64,000 bases of DNA from Diadophis punctatus similis (Eukaryota > Chordata > Lepidosauria > Squamata > Dipsadidae). Below, piece by piece: positions 9,952 to 22,245 of this stretch. Positions within the stretch are counted from its first letter, which is position 1, and every line of letters begins with the position of its first letter. The stretch spans positions 142,998,008 to 143,062,007 of the forward strand of contig JALIGW010000003.1 in assembly GCA_023053685.1 (NCBI GenBank). Reading direction: 5' to 3'. Below the pieces are notes generated by a model. The model made no database searches. It was not told the origin of the DNA and was given only the letters and a program-made list of their open reading frames with translations. A program made the position numbers and the translations under genes.

Positions 9952-11107
9952 TATGCTTAGAAACACCCCCCCCAAACCCCAGTTCCTCTGCCTTTTAACC
10001 TAGTTGGTGGATTGAACACTTACATGCATATTAGAACTATGAATCAAGGTTGGTGTATAGTACTTTTGCTCTGTTCTCCCCCCAACAAAAAAACACCAAG
10101 GAAAACAAGATGGCAACCACAATCAGCCACTGTGGACCCCACTCTTTTTTATTTGTGTCATGGCTGCCGTGCTTATGCTCCACCTCCATAAATGCTCCAG
10201 ACAAACTTTTGACAAACTGTCAAGGAAGAATGGCTTTAAGATTAATAGTTTATGTTATTTTTCACATTTATATTCTATCCCTTAAGGAAGGTGGTTAGGT
10301 TAACATAAATGAAAATTGCAGTCTGGTGACTGTAAATTCCATGCTCAAGCTTCTGGACCCTTTATTATCTCTCTTAACAATAATAGATTGGTTCTTACAT
10401 ATTTCATGGATGTAAGTCTTTAATTTTCGCTTTCTGCTCCCTCGTTTGAGCAGGAAACAATTAGAAGCCCAGAAAATGAATATCAACCAGTAGCATTTTT
10501 ACAATTGACAAAGCACACAAGCAAATGGTACTTAATTTACTTTGCAGCGGGATTATATTAACATGTGAATTTAAAATTTAATCAATCACCAAGGATCAAA
10601 TGAGACAATTGGTTGGGTAAGGTGCCGTGTTACACACGGCCCTGATCTCTGAATTGCTTACTTTCTATGTTCACCTCCTGCCCTGCAAAGTTCATGACAA
10701 ATGTAATCATCAAGGCTTTGTGTAAAATATATAGTGAGGAGTAGGTCTCAAAAGATTATGCACAGTGGCAGTTGTTGGCAAAATAGCTGGTTTGTAAAAA
10801 GCAAGCTGCTTTCAGCACTTGTCAAATATCGCCTTTATAGGGGTAATGTTGTGTTTTCCTTTCTTCCTATAAGCCCTAGTATTAATTCATTTGCCCAGGA
10901 TAATACATGGATCTATAAAGGGAAGACGTACTGATTATCACCCGCAGTAAATTGTGTTAGGAATATCATTAGATTCTTTCTTTTGAAGTGAAGAGTATCA
11001 TGGAGAAAAATTTGGTATATCTTGCCTTAAGCGATCTGGTATCATCCTGCTTGGGATTTACAGTTTAAACAAGCAAGGATCATCCATATGTAGTATAGAA
11101 AGAAGTG
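9952..11107. other. Unique non-coding DNA
   Basis: No repeat, RNA or gene recognised. Short ORFs near 10050-10298 and 10734-10934 have no domain signature. Confidence 0.45.
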
Positions 11108-11496
11108 CAGGTACTCTTTGACTTACGACCACAATTGAGCTCAAAATTACTCTTACTAAGTGAGACAGTTAAGTGAGTTTCGTCCTATTTTACAACCGTT
11201 CTTGGCACAGTTGTTAAGTGAGTCACTGCAGCTGTTAAGTTAGTAACCCGGTTGTTAAGTGAATCTGGCTTCCCCATTCTGACTTTGTCAGAAGGTCACA
11301 AAAGGTGACCACATTACCCCAGGACACTGCAACCATCATAAATGTGAGTCAGTTGCCAAATGTCTGAATTTTGATCACACGATCATGGAGTGCTGCAATG
11401 GTCGTAAGTGTGAAAAACAGTCGTACGTCACTTTTTTCACTTTGTTGTAACTTCGAACAGTCACTAAACGAACTGTTGTAAGTCAAGGACTGTCTG
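11108..11496. mobile_element. pogo/Tigger-like non-autonomous DNA transposon
   Basis: About 390 bases, with ends CAGGTACTCTTTGACTTACG and, inverted, CAGACAGTCCTTGACTTAC. It is followed by TA. Internal GTTAAGTGAGT/GTTAAGTGAAT motifs repeat. Related copies lie at 35520 and 37701. The termini resemble the CAG...CCTCGACTTA ends of pogo-type elements; the class is inferred from this alone. Confidence 0.7.
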
Positions 11497-13257
11497 TATA
11501 GGCTGCTTCCCTGAGATACATCTGCCTGTAGGGATCAGCCTGGATCACAGGCATCTTAGAGAATTTTCTCAGCAAAACCTGTGTTTAAGCTTCTTAATGT
11601 GTTCACCTCTTGCTTCACTCCGTCCAAAATGCATATACTGGGGCAAAGTATTGGAAGCCAAGCTTTATTTCAAGGAAGTTCAATAGCATCTCTCCCCAGC
11701 CTCTTTTAGGAAAAGAACCCTTTCATTCCTGTGAGAGGGATTTTAATTACTTATTTTAACCATTCTGTATTTTTGTTACTATGCTTTATATTTTTCAACT
11801 AGGCATACGGACTATGCATATTTCAGTTCTTTGATTTTAAAGATATCAAGTGATATACTAGGTGTGCACAATGATGTATTAATGGTCCCATCATCTATCA
11901 ACACTCATATTTTTATCACTGGAGTTATTTAACACTGGATCTGCAAGATAGACTAGTTCCAGAACTGTAAAACATTCAGTTAATTAAGGAACAGTGAATT
12001 TCTTTTAGAGAAATTTGGAATATAACCTTGTCCACTGTAGGACAAAATGAAGAGTAGCTACTAAAGAGGTTTTTTTTTAAAAAAAAAAATACACATTTGT
12101 TGTAATGCTCTCTTCTTGAAGAAGTCAGTGATTAATGAAGTCACTGGATTCTCTGATCCCTCCCCCATTTTGGGAATGGATTGGGGAAAAGAGTTGTGTA
12201 GATCTCACCTGGCTGGGGTAAGAAAATAATCAATAGTCAATAGTAAATGGGAAGATTTACTTAGATCCTGCAACAATAGCTTTAAAACCACCACACAACA
12301 CCTGCCTATTCCTGGTTATTGGGAAGGACTTGATAGGCGGACAAAAATGGCAAACCCAGTCTAAGCCTTAGATCTGACTAACTGAATGATGAACCGTAAT
12401 AATACAGGGTTGTTGTTTTTTTAAGTTTGGTATGTTTATAAATAAGTTGTTTGTCCCCTGATTAGAGAGTAGATAAACTGCAGGGAGGAAATACAATCAT
12501 TTTTATAGCTTTATGAAAATGACGGGGAGGTTTTAATTGTTAAAATGCAATTATTTCCATTATTGATGAGTGTGATATATAGGACAGCATCAATATAAAC
12601 CATCCAGTGTGAATGTGCGTGCACGTGCACAAACACACACATAGAATTGGATCGGAGGCTAAGCTGAGTACAATAGGATATTGATGCCTGTTGTTTGTAT
12701 CACCTCTAATTCACATAATGGATGGAGACTTAAATGCAATCCATGGCAAATTGGTACCTAGGAGATTGCATTGCACTGCATTTATTTATTTATTTACCAT
12801 ATAAGACTGCTGTATGCCATTTTTAACACCCACATTGATATTATATTCAGATGGTTAAATCCATATTCCTTTACATATTGTTATGAGAATAAATCCCATT
12901 GAATTCAATGGGACTTATTCTGGAAATTTAGTGTTCCACTAAAGGGCACTAAATTTCAAATATTATAGCTGCCTGTACCATTCTGTACCATTCTGAAGTA
13001 ATACTATATTTGTCTATTCATATTGATTTAGAAATCAAAACAAAATAATATTGTTGAAGAAGTTTTTTGTGAGAGAGAATAGAGCATTTTTATTTTTATG
13101 AAAAGGAAACGTTGGTATGTAATTTATTCTTTAAAGCAGCACATAGTTCTATGAAAAGGTGTTATGGCTTGTAGATTTGAGAATGGAATAGTTCTAAGAA
13201 ATGTTAAGTAAACTTAAATATTGATCAGAAAAAATGCGAAAAAATTATTCCAATATC
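11497..13257. other. Mostly unique non-coding DNA
   Basis: Apart from the dispersed repeat at 12295-12402 and a short ATTT run near 12780, nothing was recognised. Confidence 0.4.
12295..12402 (+). repeat. Dispersed repeat of unassigned class, copy 1
   Basis: CCTGCCTATTCCTGGTT, then GGACTTGATAGGCGGACAAA, then an ACTAACTGAATG-like ending. Clearly related sequences occur at 39400-39490 and 40083-40160, so it is a repeat family; what kind is unknown. Confidence 0.55.
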
Positions 13258-13448
13258 TCATATCAATGTTCCAATATCTCAGGGGCTGCCACAAACAAAA
13301 GAAGTTGTGAATGCTCCAGCACTGGAAGTTTTTAAGAAGATGTTGGATAACCATTTGTCTAAAGTGGTGCAGGGTTTCCTGCCTAAGCAGGGGGTTGGAC
13401 TAGAAGAGCTCCAAGGTCCCTTCCAACTCTGTTATTATATATTATATT
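13258..13448 (+). mobile_element. CR1 LINE 3' fragment, internally deleted
   Basis: AATATCTCAGGGGCTGCCAC joins directly to a segment encoding VVNAPALEVFKKMLDNHL and then the CR1 3' tail (GGTTGGACTAGAAGAGCTCC), ending in a TATTA run. The ORF portion between the two blocks, which is present in the copy at 61002-62110, is missing here. Confidence 0.8.
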
Positions 13449-13725
13449 AAAAACCCTACTGTCTCAGCCTCCCAACTTACTGAGGCACCCACTGCAAACA
13501 CAAAGCAGATAGCTGCTGAAAATACTGCATCTAGCATAAAAAAAACAATTAAAGCTAATATTTGTGACAAAAGCCTGATGCATAAGCAGATTTTGTAAAA
13601 ATAATTAATAACAATAAGTAATAATTAACTCATTTAATTATTTATTCATTTGCTCATTCCATTTATATTCTACCTGTCTATTCAGTTGAACACCCAGGGC
13701 AGATAGCGATATTAAGCAACCACAG

Positions 13726-13771
<46 letters not shown>

Positions 13772-13789
13772 AAGAGAGAGAGAGAGAGA
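13726..13789. repeat. (AAC)n followed by (AG)n microsatellite
   Basis: About 15 AAC units, then about 8 AG units. Confidence 0.95.
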
Positions 13790-14076
13790 AAAAAAGCACT
13801 TAAAATGACTATATTTCCAACTGGTCAGGGAATTTATTTAACATGTCCAAAGTTATTTTCTGAATATAGAGCAAATCCCCTAATGCACATGGATAATTAA
13901 AATACCTTTTTAAAAATGTAACTTGAGAATTGTCTTACACTGAGAGAATTTTATATTGATACATTTAAAATATTCAAGAAACAGAAAAATAAATAAATTT
14001 AGAATCATAATGTAATATTGTTGCACAAAGAGGAAAGAAAGATAAACTGAGAGTTAGCATATGTACATGTGTGGAT

Positions 14077-14114
14077 ACACACACACACACACACACGCAC
14101 ACACACACACACAC
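14077..14114. repeat. (CA)n microsatellite
   Basis: About 19 CA units with one CG interruption. Confidence 0.95.
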
Positions 14115-14929
14115 CAAATTGGCAGCAAAACAAGATGCACGAGTGAATTTTATGACATCCTCATAGCATATGTCAAAATGGCAATCCAGAGGTGAATACA
14201 TGTGGAAAGTCATTTTGCAAAAATCTGGAGTAATGGCCACATTTATCCATCACTGCCATTTGGACCTTGTGTCAAAATGTCACTTCACAATGGCACATGC
14301 CACTTAATGTTGTTTGTGCCTTGTGTGATTACCGAAAGACATATAACACCACAGACTGAAGTTTCCGTTGAATTTTATTTTTGGGGAACGGAGGCTTGGA
14401 TGGTACCATCTAATTTTTACCAGTTTGGAAGGATTTAGTCAGATCCAACTGGGCAGAGCCTAGTTAGATCTGACTAAATCAAGTCAAATGTTGTCAGCCT
14501 GACATTTGAAGAAAAGTTTCCTCTAGGTTTGGGTGTACTTTTTCTCAAGGCAACTTTGTTTAAAAGAGACTGTGCTCTTCCTTGGAGTGGTTAATAAATG
14601 TTGTGAGGATTTGTCCTCTTCGCAGTATTTGGGACCATTTTATATAAAGAGATAATCATTCAATGCTGGAATATATAATCTTGTGTTACATATAATGTCC
14701 TTCTGAAGGAAATGTTTCGTCTTTCTGAATCAGATTTCTGAAACTTAAACAAAAAGATACAAACCTTATAAGTTCAAAATGATTCCTTGCATTGATTTTT
14801 TTTGTTTCATTTTCCTTTTTATCAACATTTTAACTGCTACCAGCATCCTTGCTAATTTTAGCAGTTAGATTCAAGTAATTTTTTTATCGCAATAAGCTAC
14901 AATAAGGATATGTTCTTACTGTTTAAGAA

Positions 14930-15240
14930 ACTCTTTAAAGATCTCTTCTTCTAATCCTGGAAATTACTGTTGTACCATATTGTTAACATATTTTTCCAAT
15001 TAGAGTGAGAGAATGTAACAGTGCACAGACCCGTTCTGAGGCTGGGTTTTGTGCATGTTGAAATATTATTTTATAAAACTTTGCTTAGCATTAACAAGGA
15101 AAAAGTAATAGCCAATTACATTTACAGTGTGAGTCATAAAAATGATTTATGGCAGCTCAGTTAATTTACTGCATTTGACAGTTGCATCCAGCTGCCTGCA
15201 ATTTATGGAAGAGCTTTTCTCATCCCTTTGGATGGATGGG
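14930..15240. other. Candidate conserved non-coding element
   Basis: Repeat-free, with a direct repeat of ATTTATGG (15145-15152 and 15201-15208), a homeodomain-like TTAATTTA and an E box CAGCTG at 15189-15194. The texture suggests a constrained enhancer, but there is no alignment to support it. Confidence 0.2.
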
Positions 15241-15659
15241 TATTTTTTTTTCATTTTAGACTGTTTACATATGTGATATTTTAGAATGAATTACACAATT
15301 GCCATTTAAAAAAAAATTACTTATCATGATCATTAGATACTAATGATCATCTAAAGTCAGAACTTGACTTAAACATGTACTTGAATAGCCAAATCCTATG
15401 CCTAATGCTGCATAGGATCAGGCAGGAGACCTGTTGGTTCAGTAAAAACATACTATGATCGATATTGAATTGGTCTTTTTGGTCACTTTGGTCAACATTT
15501 ATAATCAGCATCACTTCCAGGATTTCAGGTGGAACTTTTTCAACATTATCTGTAGTTATTGGGGACTAAACCATTGTCCCTAAGTACGGTCCATAATATA
15601 TCTTCCTTAAACTGAATGTATAGTATGTCCCAAAGGTGTTTTTCCAAATGGCATTTAGA

Positions 15660-15790
15660 CTTTATTGGGTTTTTTTCATTGAAAACTTTTTGCTTCTCAT
15701 CCCAGAAGCTTCTTCAGAAGTGAAACGTTTTCAAGGGGTGAAAAAAAAGCAAGAAAATCTAGTTGCCTTTTGGAAAAGCACCTTTGGAAC
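15660..15790 (-). repeat. Dispersed repeat of unassigned class (GAAGCTTCTGGGATGAGAAG family)
   Basis: On the minus strand it reads CTTCTGAAGAAGCTTCTGGG and continues GATGAGAAGC. Similar blocks occur at 42005-42065 and 60405-60490. Class uncertain; possibly the tail of a retroelement. Confidence 0.5.
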
Positions 15791-15834
15791 AAACATGACC
15801 TGGATGATTGAGAATCTCCATAGACATAAATGCA

Positions 15835-16244
15835 CCATATTTTTCAGAGTATAAGACGCACTGGAGTATAAAACGCACCTTAATTTTTGAGGAGGAAAAT
15901 AGGGGGGGGGGGAATCTGCCTACCATGTATTTATCTGGCTAGCATCCTTAGTCTGGTCAGCTTCAGCACATTATTTTATCCCCTGGTTAGGGCTTAAAAA
16001 AACCTTATTCGGAGCGAGTAGCAATGAAAAAAAGCCTGCAAAGACTTAGGGCTGGAAAAAACCTCCTTCGGAGAGAGTAGCAATGAAAAAGCCTACAAGC
16101 CGGGAAGAGCCGGGAAGATCGTTAGCGCCTCGTTAGGGCTGAGAAAAAAGCTTTGAAAAAGCTACATTCAGATATAAGACGCACCCAAATTTTCAGCCTC
16201 TTTTAGGTGGGGGAAAGGTGTGTCTTATACTCCGAAAAATATGG
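15835..16244. mobile_element. Tc1/mariner-like MITE
   Basis: Inverted ends CCATATTTTTCAGAGTATAA and CTCCGAAAAATATGG; TA follows the right end. The interior repeats ATAAGACGCAC near both ends and carries a tandem GAGTAGCAATGAAAAA pair. A related copy in the opposite orientation lies at 52194-52533. Confidence 0.75.
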
Positions 16245-16289
16245 TATAATATAGTATGCTTTAAAAACTTTCTATTCCTTTCATTTACT

Positions 16290-16498
16290 TATTTATTCAT
16301 TCTCATCTTTATTATTTTTACAAATAAGTTAAGATGGTGAACATATCTAACATCTCTCCCTCCTCCTATTTTCCCCACAACAACAACCCTGTGAGATGAG
16401 GTGGGCTGAAAAAGCTTTCATGGCTAAGATGGGACTTGAACTCACAATCTCTTGCTTTCTAGCTTGGCGCTTTAACCACACGACCAAGCTGGCTCTCT
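16290..16498 (-). mobile_element. Sauria-type SINE
   Basis: On the minus strand: GAGAGCCAGCTTGGTCGTGT, a B-box-like region (GAGTTCAAGTCCC), then a tail that includes the CCTATTTTCCTCC complement and a Bov-B-like end (ACTTATTTGTAAAAATAAT). These are the marks of Sauria SINEs. Confidence 0.75.
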
Positions 16499-17156
16499 GC
16501 AGATTAAAGTCCATTGTTAAATTCTATTACAAGAGAGCTTAACAAAGCTAGTGAAGAGCTACCAATAGGTAGCAGAATTAACTTAGGTATTTGTCCAATG
16601 TAAACTAGAATGTAAATTAGAATGCAATTATACTTCTATCTCTTCTTTTGAAAAAAAAATGATGTAGTTCTCTGTTTAAAATAATCAATATTAGGAATAT
16701 AATATACAAACGTGTGTAGAATAGTGGAGGTTGCTTGGAAAACATACCTCAGGAACAAACACTTGCAAAAAATAGCAGTGGTTGGCAATTATTGCACAAA
16801 AGTAGATTTGTGTGAAACTGCACAAAAATGCAGGAATTTGCAAACTGATATGGAAATGGGACAGAACAAAATTGTGATGGAAAATGGCAAATGTTAGAAA
16901 AGATAAAAATGACTGAATTAGCTATTATTTGAAAGGATCATGGGACATTTAAAACACAAATAAATATATCATTAGCAGGATAAAAAGATGAAAGTATCAT
17001 ACTTTTTCAGTGATCTGGTCAGTTTCTTAGGAATCTGATGGACAGTGGAAAAGAGAATGAGAGATAGGCTGAAGGAAAAAAAAAGAGAGAAGGATGAATT
17101 AGGAAAAGGAATAGGCAGCCCTATGAATTTTTGACTCTAAAGGAGAATATTTGTAA
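16499..17156. other. Unique non-coding DNA
   Basis: No recognisable feature; an ORF of 61 codons near 16712 shows no domain. Confidence 0.4.
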
Positions 17157-17244
17157 GACATGGTTCAAATGAGGGGTCCTTGCTATTCTCTGAATGTAGT
17201 TGTTTTCTTGCAGATATTTCATAACCCAAATCATCAGTTCTAGT
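17157..17244 (-). mobile_element. Possible Penelope-like element end, inverted copy
   Basis: On the minus strand it reads TGGGTTATGAAATATCTGCA then AGAAAACAACT, ending in CAAGGACCCCTC. It mirrors 17691-17768 across the intervening MITE and LINE. The class is tentative. Confidence 0.4.
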
Positions 17245-17468
17245 CAGGGGTGGGTTCTGGTTTCTCCTGCTGCTGGTTTGCTCAGAGGTGCGCTGCGTGG
17301 GTGCGCGCACATGCACAGTACTTAAAAAAAGCTTCTGTGCATGCACAGAAGCAAAAAAAGATGGCGCCACCTATGGCGCCGTCGAGAGAACTGGCTTGGG
17401 GGCGTGGCAGGCCTGGGTCGCTGCCGGTTCCAGTGACCCAGGCCGCCAAGTTACTACCGGTTCCATAG
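17245..17468. mobile_element. hAT-like MITE, GGTGGGTTCC family, right end lost
   Basis: Starts CAGGGGTGGGTTCTGG and contains a CTTCTGTGCATGCACAGAAG palindrome at 17332-17351. It runs into the LINE tail without a second terminal repeat, so its right boundary is approximate. Confidence 0.6.
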
Positions 17469-17690
17469 AACTTTCCATAAAACTTTACCCTTAGACTGTC
17501 CACTGTTGACCTCACCTGATTCCTAAGAGGTCAGTAAGGGGCATGCATAAGTGCATCAGCGTGCCTACCATCCCTGTCCTAATGTTCCCTCTTATCAGTA
17601 CCCATCTTATGTATATAAACAATGTTTTATCTATGTATATTACCAACACGTACTTGACAAAATAAATAAATAAATAAAAATAAATAAATA
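17469..17690 (+). mobile_element. L2/CR1-type LINE 3' end
   Basis: Shares TTAGACTGTCCACTGTTGAC and the following TAAGAGGTCAGTAAGGGGC with the longer copy at 22660-23165. Ends in an AAATAAATA tail. Confidence 0.75.
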
Positions 17691-17768
17691 GTTGATGTTA
17701 CCTAGTTTGGGTAATGAAGGTCTGCAAGAAAACAACCAAGCTCAGAGAGCACCAAGGACCCCTCGTTT
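17691..17768 (+). mobile_element. Possible Penelope-like element end
   Basis: GTTACCTAGTTTGGGTAATG, then TCTGCAAGAAAACAACCAAG and CACCAAGGACCCC. Related sequence at 28450 and 51768. The class assignment rests on general resemblance only. Confidence 0.45.
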
Positions 17769-17979
17769 TTTATTCTGATACATCTGGTGATTTCTCACCA
17801 TTCCTTGCAAGCAGCCTTTCAGAGATTTTGCCCAAGAACTTTGGTTCTTGAGAGGAAAAAAAACCCTGCAGATTTTCTTTCTTTCTTCTCAATCTCTCTC
17901 TCTCTCATACACACAAGTAATTAGCAAAAAGCATTTCATATAGGGATTTTTTTTGGTGGTGGTAGGGGGGGAATGTCCT

Positions 17980-18165
17980 TGAATCAGTGTTGAGTGGTGA
18001 TTGCCTGGACCAGTCCCTGCAGTTTTCTTGGCAAGATTTCAGAAGTGGCATGCTATTGGCTGCTTCCCAGGGCTGTGAGAGAGTGATTGGCCCAAGGTCA
18101 CCAAGTTGTGCCTAAGGTGGGATTAGAACTCATGGTCTCAGCATGGTGTTTTAACCACTAGTAGG
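17980..18165 (-). mobile_element. Sauria-type SINE, diverged copy
   Basis: On the minus strand it has a TTAAAACACCATGCTGAGAC head, a GAGTTCTAATCCC B-box-like block and a CACTCTCTCACAGCC middle. The central section matches the copy at 56225-56463 (AGTCCCTGCAGTTTTCTTG) better than the other copies. Confidence 0.6.
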
Positions 18166-20412
18166 AACAAGAAAAAATGTCAACCATATCCTTTAAATCC
18201 AATAATCCTATTTAAGGATGGTCATTTTAAGTAAATTACCTACTTCTCATGGTGATTAACCATATTCAAAAGTTTTTTTTTTATTAAGAGGGCATGTGAG
18301 ACAAAATACGTAGAATTCTTGTCTTAAATATTAAACCGACAATTATTTGAATAATTTGCTTTGAACATGTTTTCATTTTGTATGTTTTCACTTTTATATG
18401 TCTCTTTGTTTCATAATCAAAGTTACATTGCGAATATTGCTTAATATTTAGGTTTATCCAGCTGGGTATCACTAAATGAGATAAATCCCGCTCAGCTCAA
18501 AACTGAAATCTGCTTCCTTTTCTCCTCTTCTTCATCAGTGCTTAACAATACTTTAAAGTTAATAAAATCCAATTAAAGACCAGAGGAAGCAGATTGTAAT
18601 GGTTCACATACAATGTCTATTTGTAAATGATTAGCATAAAGAACATTAACGGGCAGGAAGATTTCAAAAGAATGTGTCCTAGGTTGCTAATATACATAAT
18701 GAACTATCAAACCTAACTCCTAGACATCTTGAAGGCTATTATCTCTTTTTAGATTGTTACTGCATAGCGTGTCCATTATATGAGAATATTGGCTGCGGTC
18801 CCACAAAAAATCTGAAATAAAATTGAGTACTTTATTTAGAAGATGGGCCTTTCCTAAAACCACCCTGATGCATTGAGCAAGGTCATTACTATTAACTATT
18901 TGGCAGCCATTGGCGTATTGTGTAGATATGGCTCGTAACATCAATTGTATATTCAGTAATCTCCAGTTGCTAACTAGATTAAATAAGAGCCAGCGTATTT
19001 CACTCCATGTGGCACACGGAGAGGGTGGATTTTAAAAACGTGAAATGGCACAGTAGAAAGAATGAAAGTAGCAGTTTTTAAATATTGCATGTCTTAGCCT
19101 GGCTTCATAATAAATAGGAATTGTATTAATAATACTAAATCAATAGGTGTGAAAAATGACATATTCAAGATTGGAACAAAGTATAGCTTTCAATCTAGAA
19201 TTAACCCTTTTTGGTTAAATATCAACAGAGAGCCAGCTTCTAATATACTTTCCAAGATATTATGAAAGTGGTAGTATGGAAGTAGCAAGATGAGCATAGA
19301 TAGTCAATCACTTGACTGTCCTGCTTTGAAAGTGAGATATTAAATGAAAATGGATTGTTTTTGCAAAAGTTTCAATTAGATGAAAAAAATCCTCAAGCAG
19401 CCATACCTATGTTAGCTATGTAAGTAGGACTTTTTCATGATTTTCTTTACCTGCAATAAAGAATTGTACCCAGGCAATTCCAGTATCACAACTACAATTG
19501 TTTTACAAACTATTAGGTGAACAATTTAGTTTTGCATTTAAACATATCAATAGCTAGGATTGTAAAGATAAATGTCATATCCCCAAATGATTATCAATGT
19601 AAATTTAGAAAATCAAAATTGTTATTCATATTTTTAACCACTCTGTGAGCTAATGATGCATCCCCACAACTATTATTGTCTGCAATGTACCAAATGGATA
19701 TAACTAAAAGAGTTCAGTTTGTGCTTTGATCTTTTTGAAAAATAAAATACATTAATAGTTAATTCTAAACTTTTAGATCTCCTGTTGTGGTAAAGCAGGA
19801 ACCAGAATTGGTGATAGCAATTATGTGCACAACTTTTCTATTCTGTGGGTTTTGTGGGTTGTTAGCATTGGAAGGCACTTCTTTGCGTTCTCATATTTAG
19901 TGGTTGCCACCTAGAGTATAGTGAATGGCTAATAAAGTGGGATAGTGCTGAGGCCTTAATGAGTTTCTCCATCTTGGTTTATATCTAGATATTGGTGATT
20001 CGTTAGATTCAAAACAAAGACGTGTGTAAAGAATAATTACCTAATTTCAAACTGCTTCTTATCAGGGGAACACTGGGTACTCTGAAATTTAAATGACTGA
20101 AAATTTGGAATCACCTTTCTGGTTTCTGGCACCTTAGTTTGGTTGTGTTGTGCTCTTCAAATCCATCCACACATGTGCATTTAGTTTAATAGGTCTTATT
20201 AAAGTTTACAGGTCTCCCTACCCACTTCTCCTATCTACATGCTTAGCCTTTTTTTCTTTTTCCTAAAACGTTGTTACATCATCCTGCAAATGTCATGAAT
20301 TATGTATCATCATATCACTTGTCTTCCTTATCATCCTCATGAATGCCCAGGAATTTATTTTTTTAGGGTAAAGATTTTAACTTTTAATATGACATTACAT
20401 AATGAACATTCG
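18166..20412. other. Unique AT-rich DNA including a candidate conserved element
   Basis: No repeat recognised. The stretch 18480-18960 has even composition and several homeodomain-like TAAT motifs and may be a conserved non-coding element; this is inference from texture. ORFs here lack domains. Confidence 0.3.
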
Positions 20413-20575
20413 TTGGTCCATCCATCCACCCACCCACCCACCCACCCACCCACCCACCCACCCATCCATCCATCCATCCATCCATCCATCCATCCATCCA
20501 TCCATCCATCCATCCATCCATCCATCCATCCATCCATCCATCCATCCATCCATCCATCCATCCATCCATCCATCC

Positions 20576-20646
<71 letters not shown>

Positions 20647-20654
20647 ATCTATCT
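20413..20654. repeat. Long compound (CCCA)n(CCAT)n(CTAT)n microsatellite
   Basis: About 240 bases: CACC units to about 20462, CATC units to about 20576, then CTAT units to 20650. It produces open frames on both strands, which are artefacts of the repeat. Confidence 0.97.
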
Positions 20655-21345
20655 AACATCTACCAGAAATCATCTGCAGGTTTGTTTGTTTTTAAATAGC
20701 TTCATACTTCTGAGGAGAATGCTTAGCATGCATTAACATATCCATTTGCAGACTACTCCAAGATGAAACAAGAAGCATGCCTGGTGAATGGATTACAGAA
20801 ATTTCTATCTGCAAGTCCATTTCTTGAGTGATAGCCAAGACTGTCCATTATAGCAAAAACTAAAGAATCTTGGAAATTTGTGATGGTGTAATATGCACAA
20901 GAATATCGCATTCAACATCTGTGTGAATAAATAATGAATGGCCACTATCTATTTATAATTATCAATGTCTTTATTTGCTACATTGAGCTCTATGTGCCTT
21001 GATCTTTCCTTTTATTATACATCCCCCCCCCGGTATATATTTCTGCTGTCAGTCCATGCATCTGATGAAGTGGACATAGTCCATGAAAGATTATGCCACA
21101 ATGAATAATACATGTGTAGCAATCTGGTGCTATAGCTTTCTACTGTTCCAGACTTCCTAATCAGCCACATGATGGTAGCTATAATCCAAAAGATCTGGAG
21201 AACATTTGTTGTCTGTATCAACAATGTAAACTATTATAGTGCTTTTAGTTTAGCTAGTCCAGATCCTTTCTTATCTGGTATCCTCTGGATATGTTGGCCT
21301 ATAACTTCACCATCACCTTCTTGGATGGGGGTGATATAAACGATC
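20655..21345. other. Unique non-coding DNA
   Basis: Nothing recognised. Confidence 0.4.
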
Positions 21346-21353
21346 ATCTAATA

Positions 21354-21751
21354 CAGGAGTCGGCAACCTTAAACACTCAAAGAGCCATTTGGACCTGTTT
21401 CCCACAGAAAAGAAAACATCGGGAGCCACAAAACCCTTTTGACATCTAAAATGAAGATAATACTGCATATATCATTTTTTTTACCTTTATGCTATGTATA
21501 AAAAAACTATAGTGTGTGTTGCATTTATGAAATCAATGAACTGCTACAGAGAAAACACATTTTTATTTCCGCATGCAACAAAAACATTTTGAACTCCGGA
21601 AAAAAAAAGATGGATCGAAAAGCTCAATAAATCACGTGCCGGTGGGTGTCGCACATTGGCGGTTGTAACATATATTTTGAGCGACAGGGAGCTGCAGCAG
21701 AGGGATGAAAGAGCCACATGCGGCTCCAGAGCCGCGGGTTGCAGACCCCTG
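21354..21751. mobile_element. hAT-like non-autonomous transposon, GTCGGCAACC family
   Basis: 398 bases. Left end CAGGAGTCGGCAACCTTAAA, right end GCGGGTTGCAGACCCCTG. It is flanked by an exact 8-base duplication ATCTAATA (21346-21353 and 21752-21759). The right part contains GAGCCACATGCGGCTCCAGA. No transposase coding is left. Confidence 0.9.
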
Positions 21752-21790
21752 ATCTAATACATCTGTAAGACAACAAGTAAGTAAAGTCCA

Positions 21791-22014
<224 letters not shown>

Positions 22015-22245
22015 TCAATATCAATAGCCCTTAGACTTATATACTGCTTCATAGTGCTTTACAACACTCTTTAAGTGGTTTACAGAGTCAGCATATTGCC
22101 CTGAAAAATCTGGGTCCCCATTTTACTGACCTTGGAAGGATGGAAGGTTGAGTCAACCTTGAGCCAAGTCAGGATTGAGCTGCTGGCAGTGGACAGAGTT
22201 TGCCTGCAAACTCTGTTTACTGCATTCCAACCACTAATCACTTTT
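22015..22245 (-). mobile_element. tRNA-derived squamate SINE, variant subfamily
   Basis: On the minus strand its 3' end reads AAAGTGCTATGAAGCAG-like sequence where the 2024 copy has AGAGTGCTTGCACTTTGAGG. It shares the AAAATGGGGACCCAGATTTT block. The 5' part is diverged. The copies at 32886 and 62229 belong to the same subfamily. Confidence 0.75.

Larger units (their letters stand above)
13449..14929. other. Unique AT-rich DNA with two microsatellites
   Basis: Nothing recognisable except the microsatellites listed separately at 13726 and 14077. Confidence 0.4.

Noticed and set aside
20302..20736. ORFs encoding poly-HPSI, YLSI and MDGW repeats on both strands
   Set aside because: Translations of the CCAT/CTAT microsatellite.
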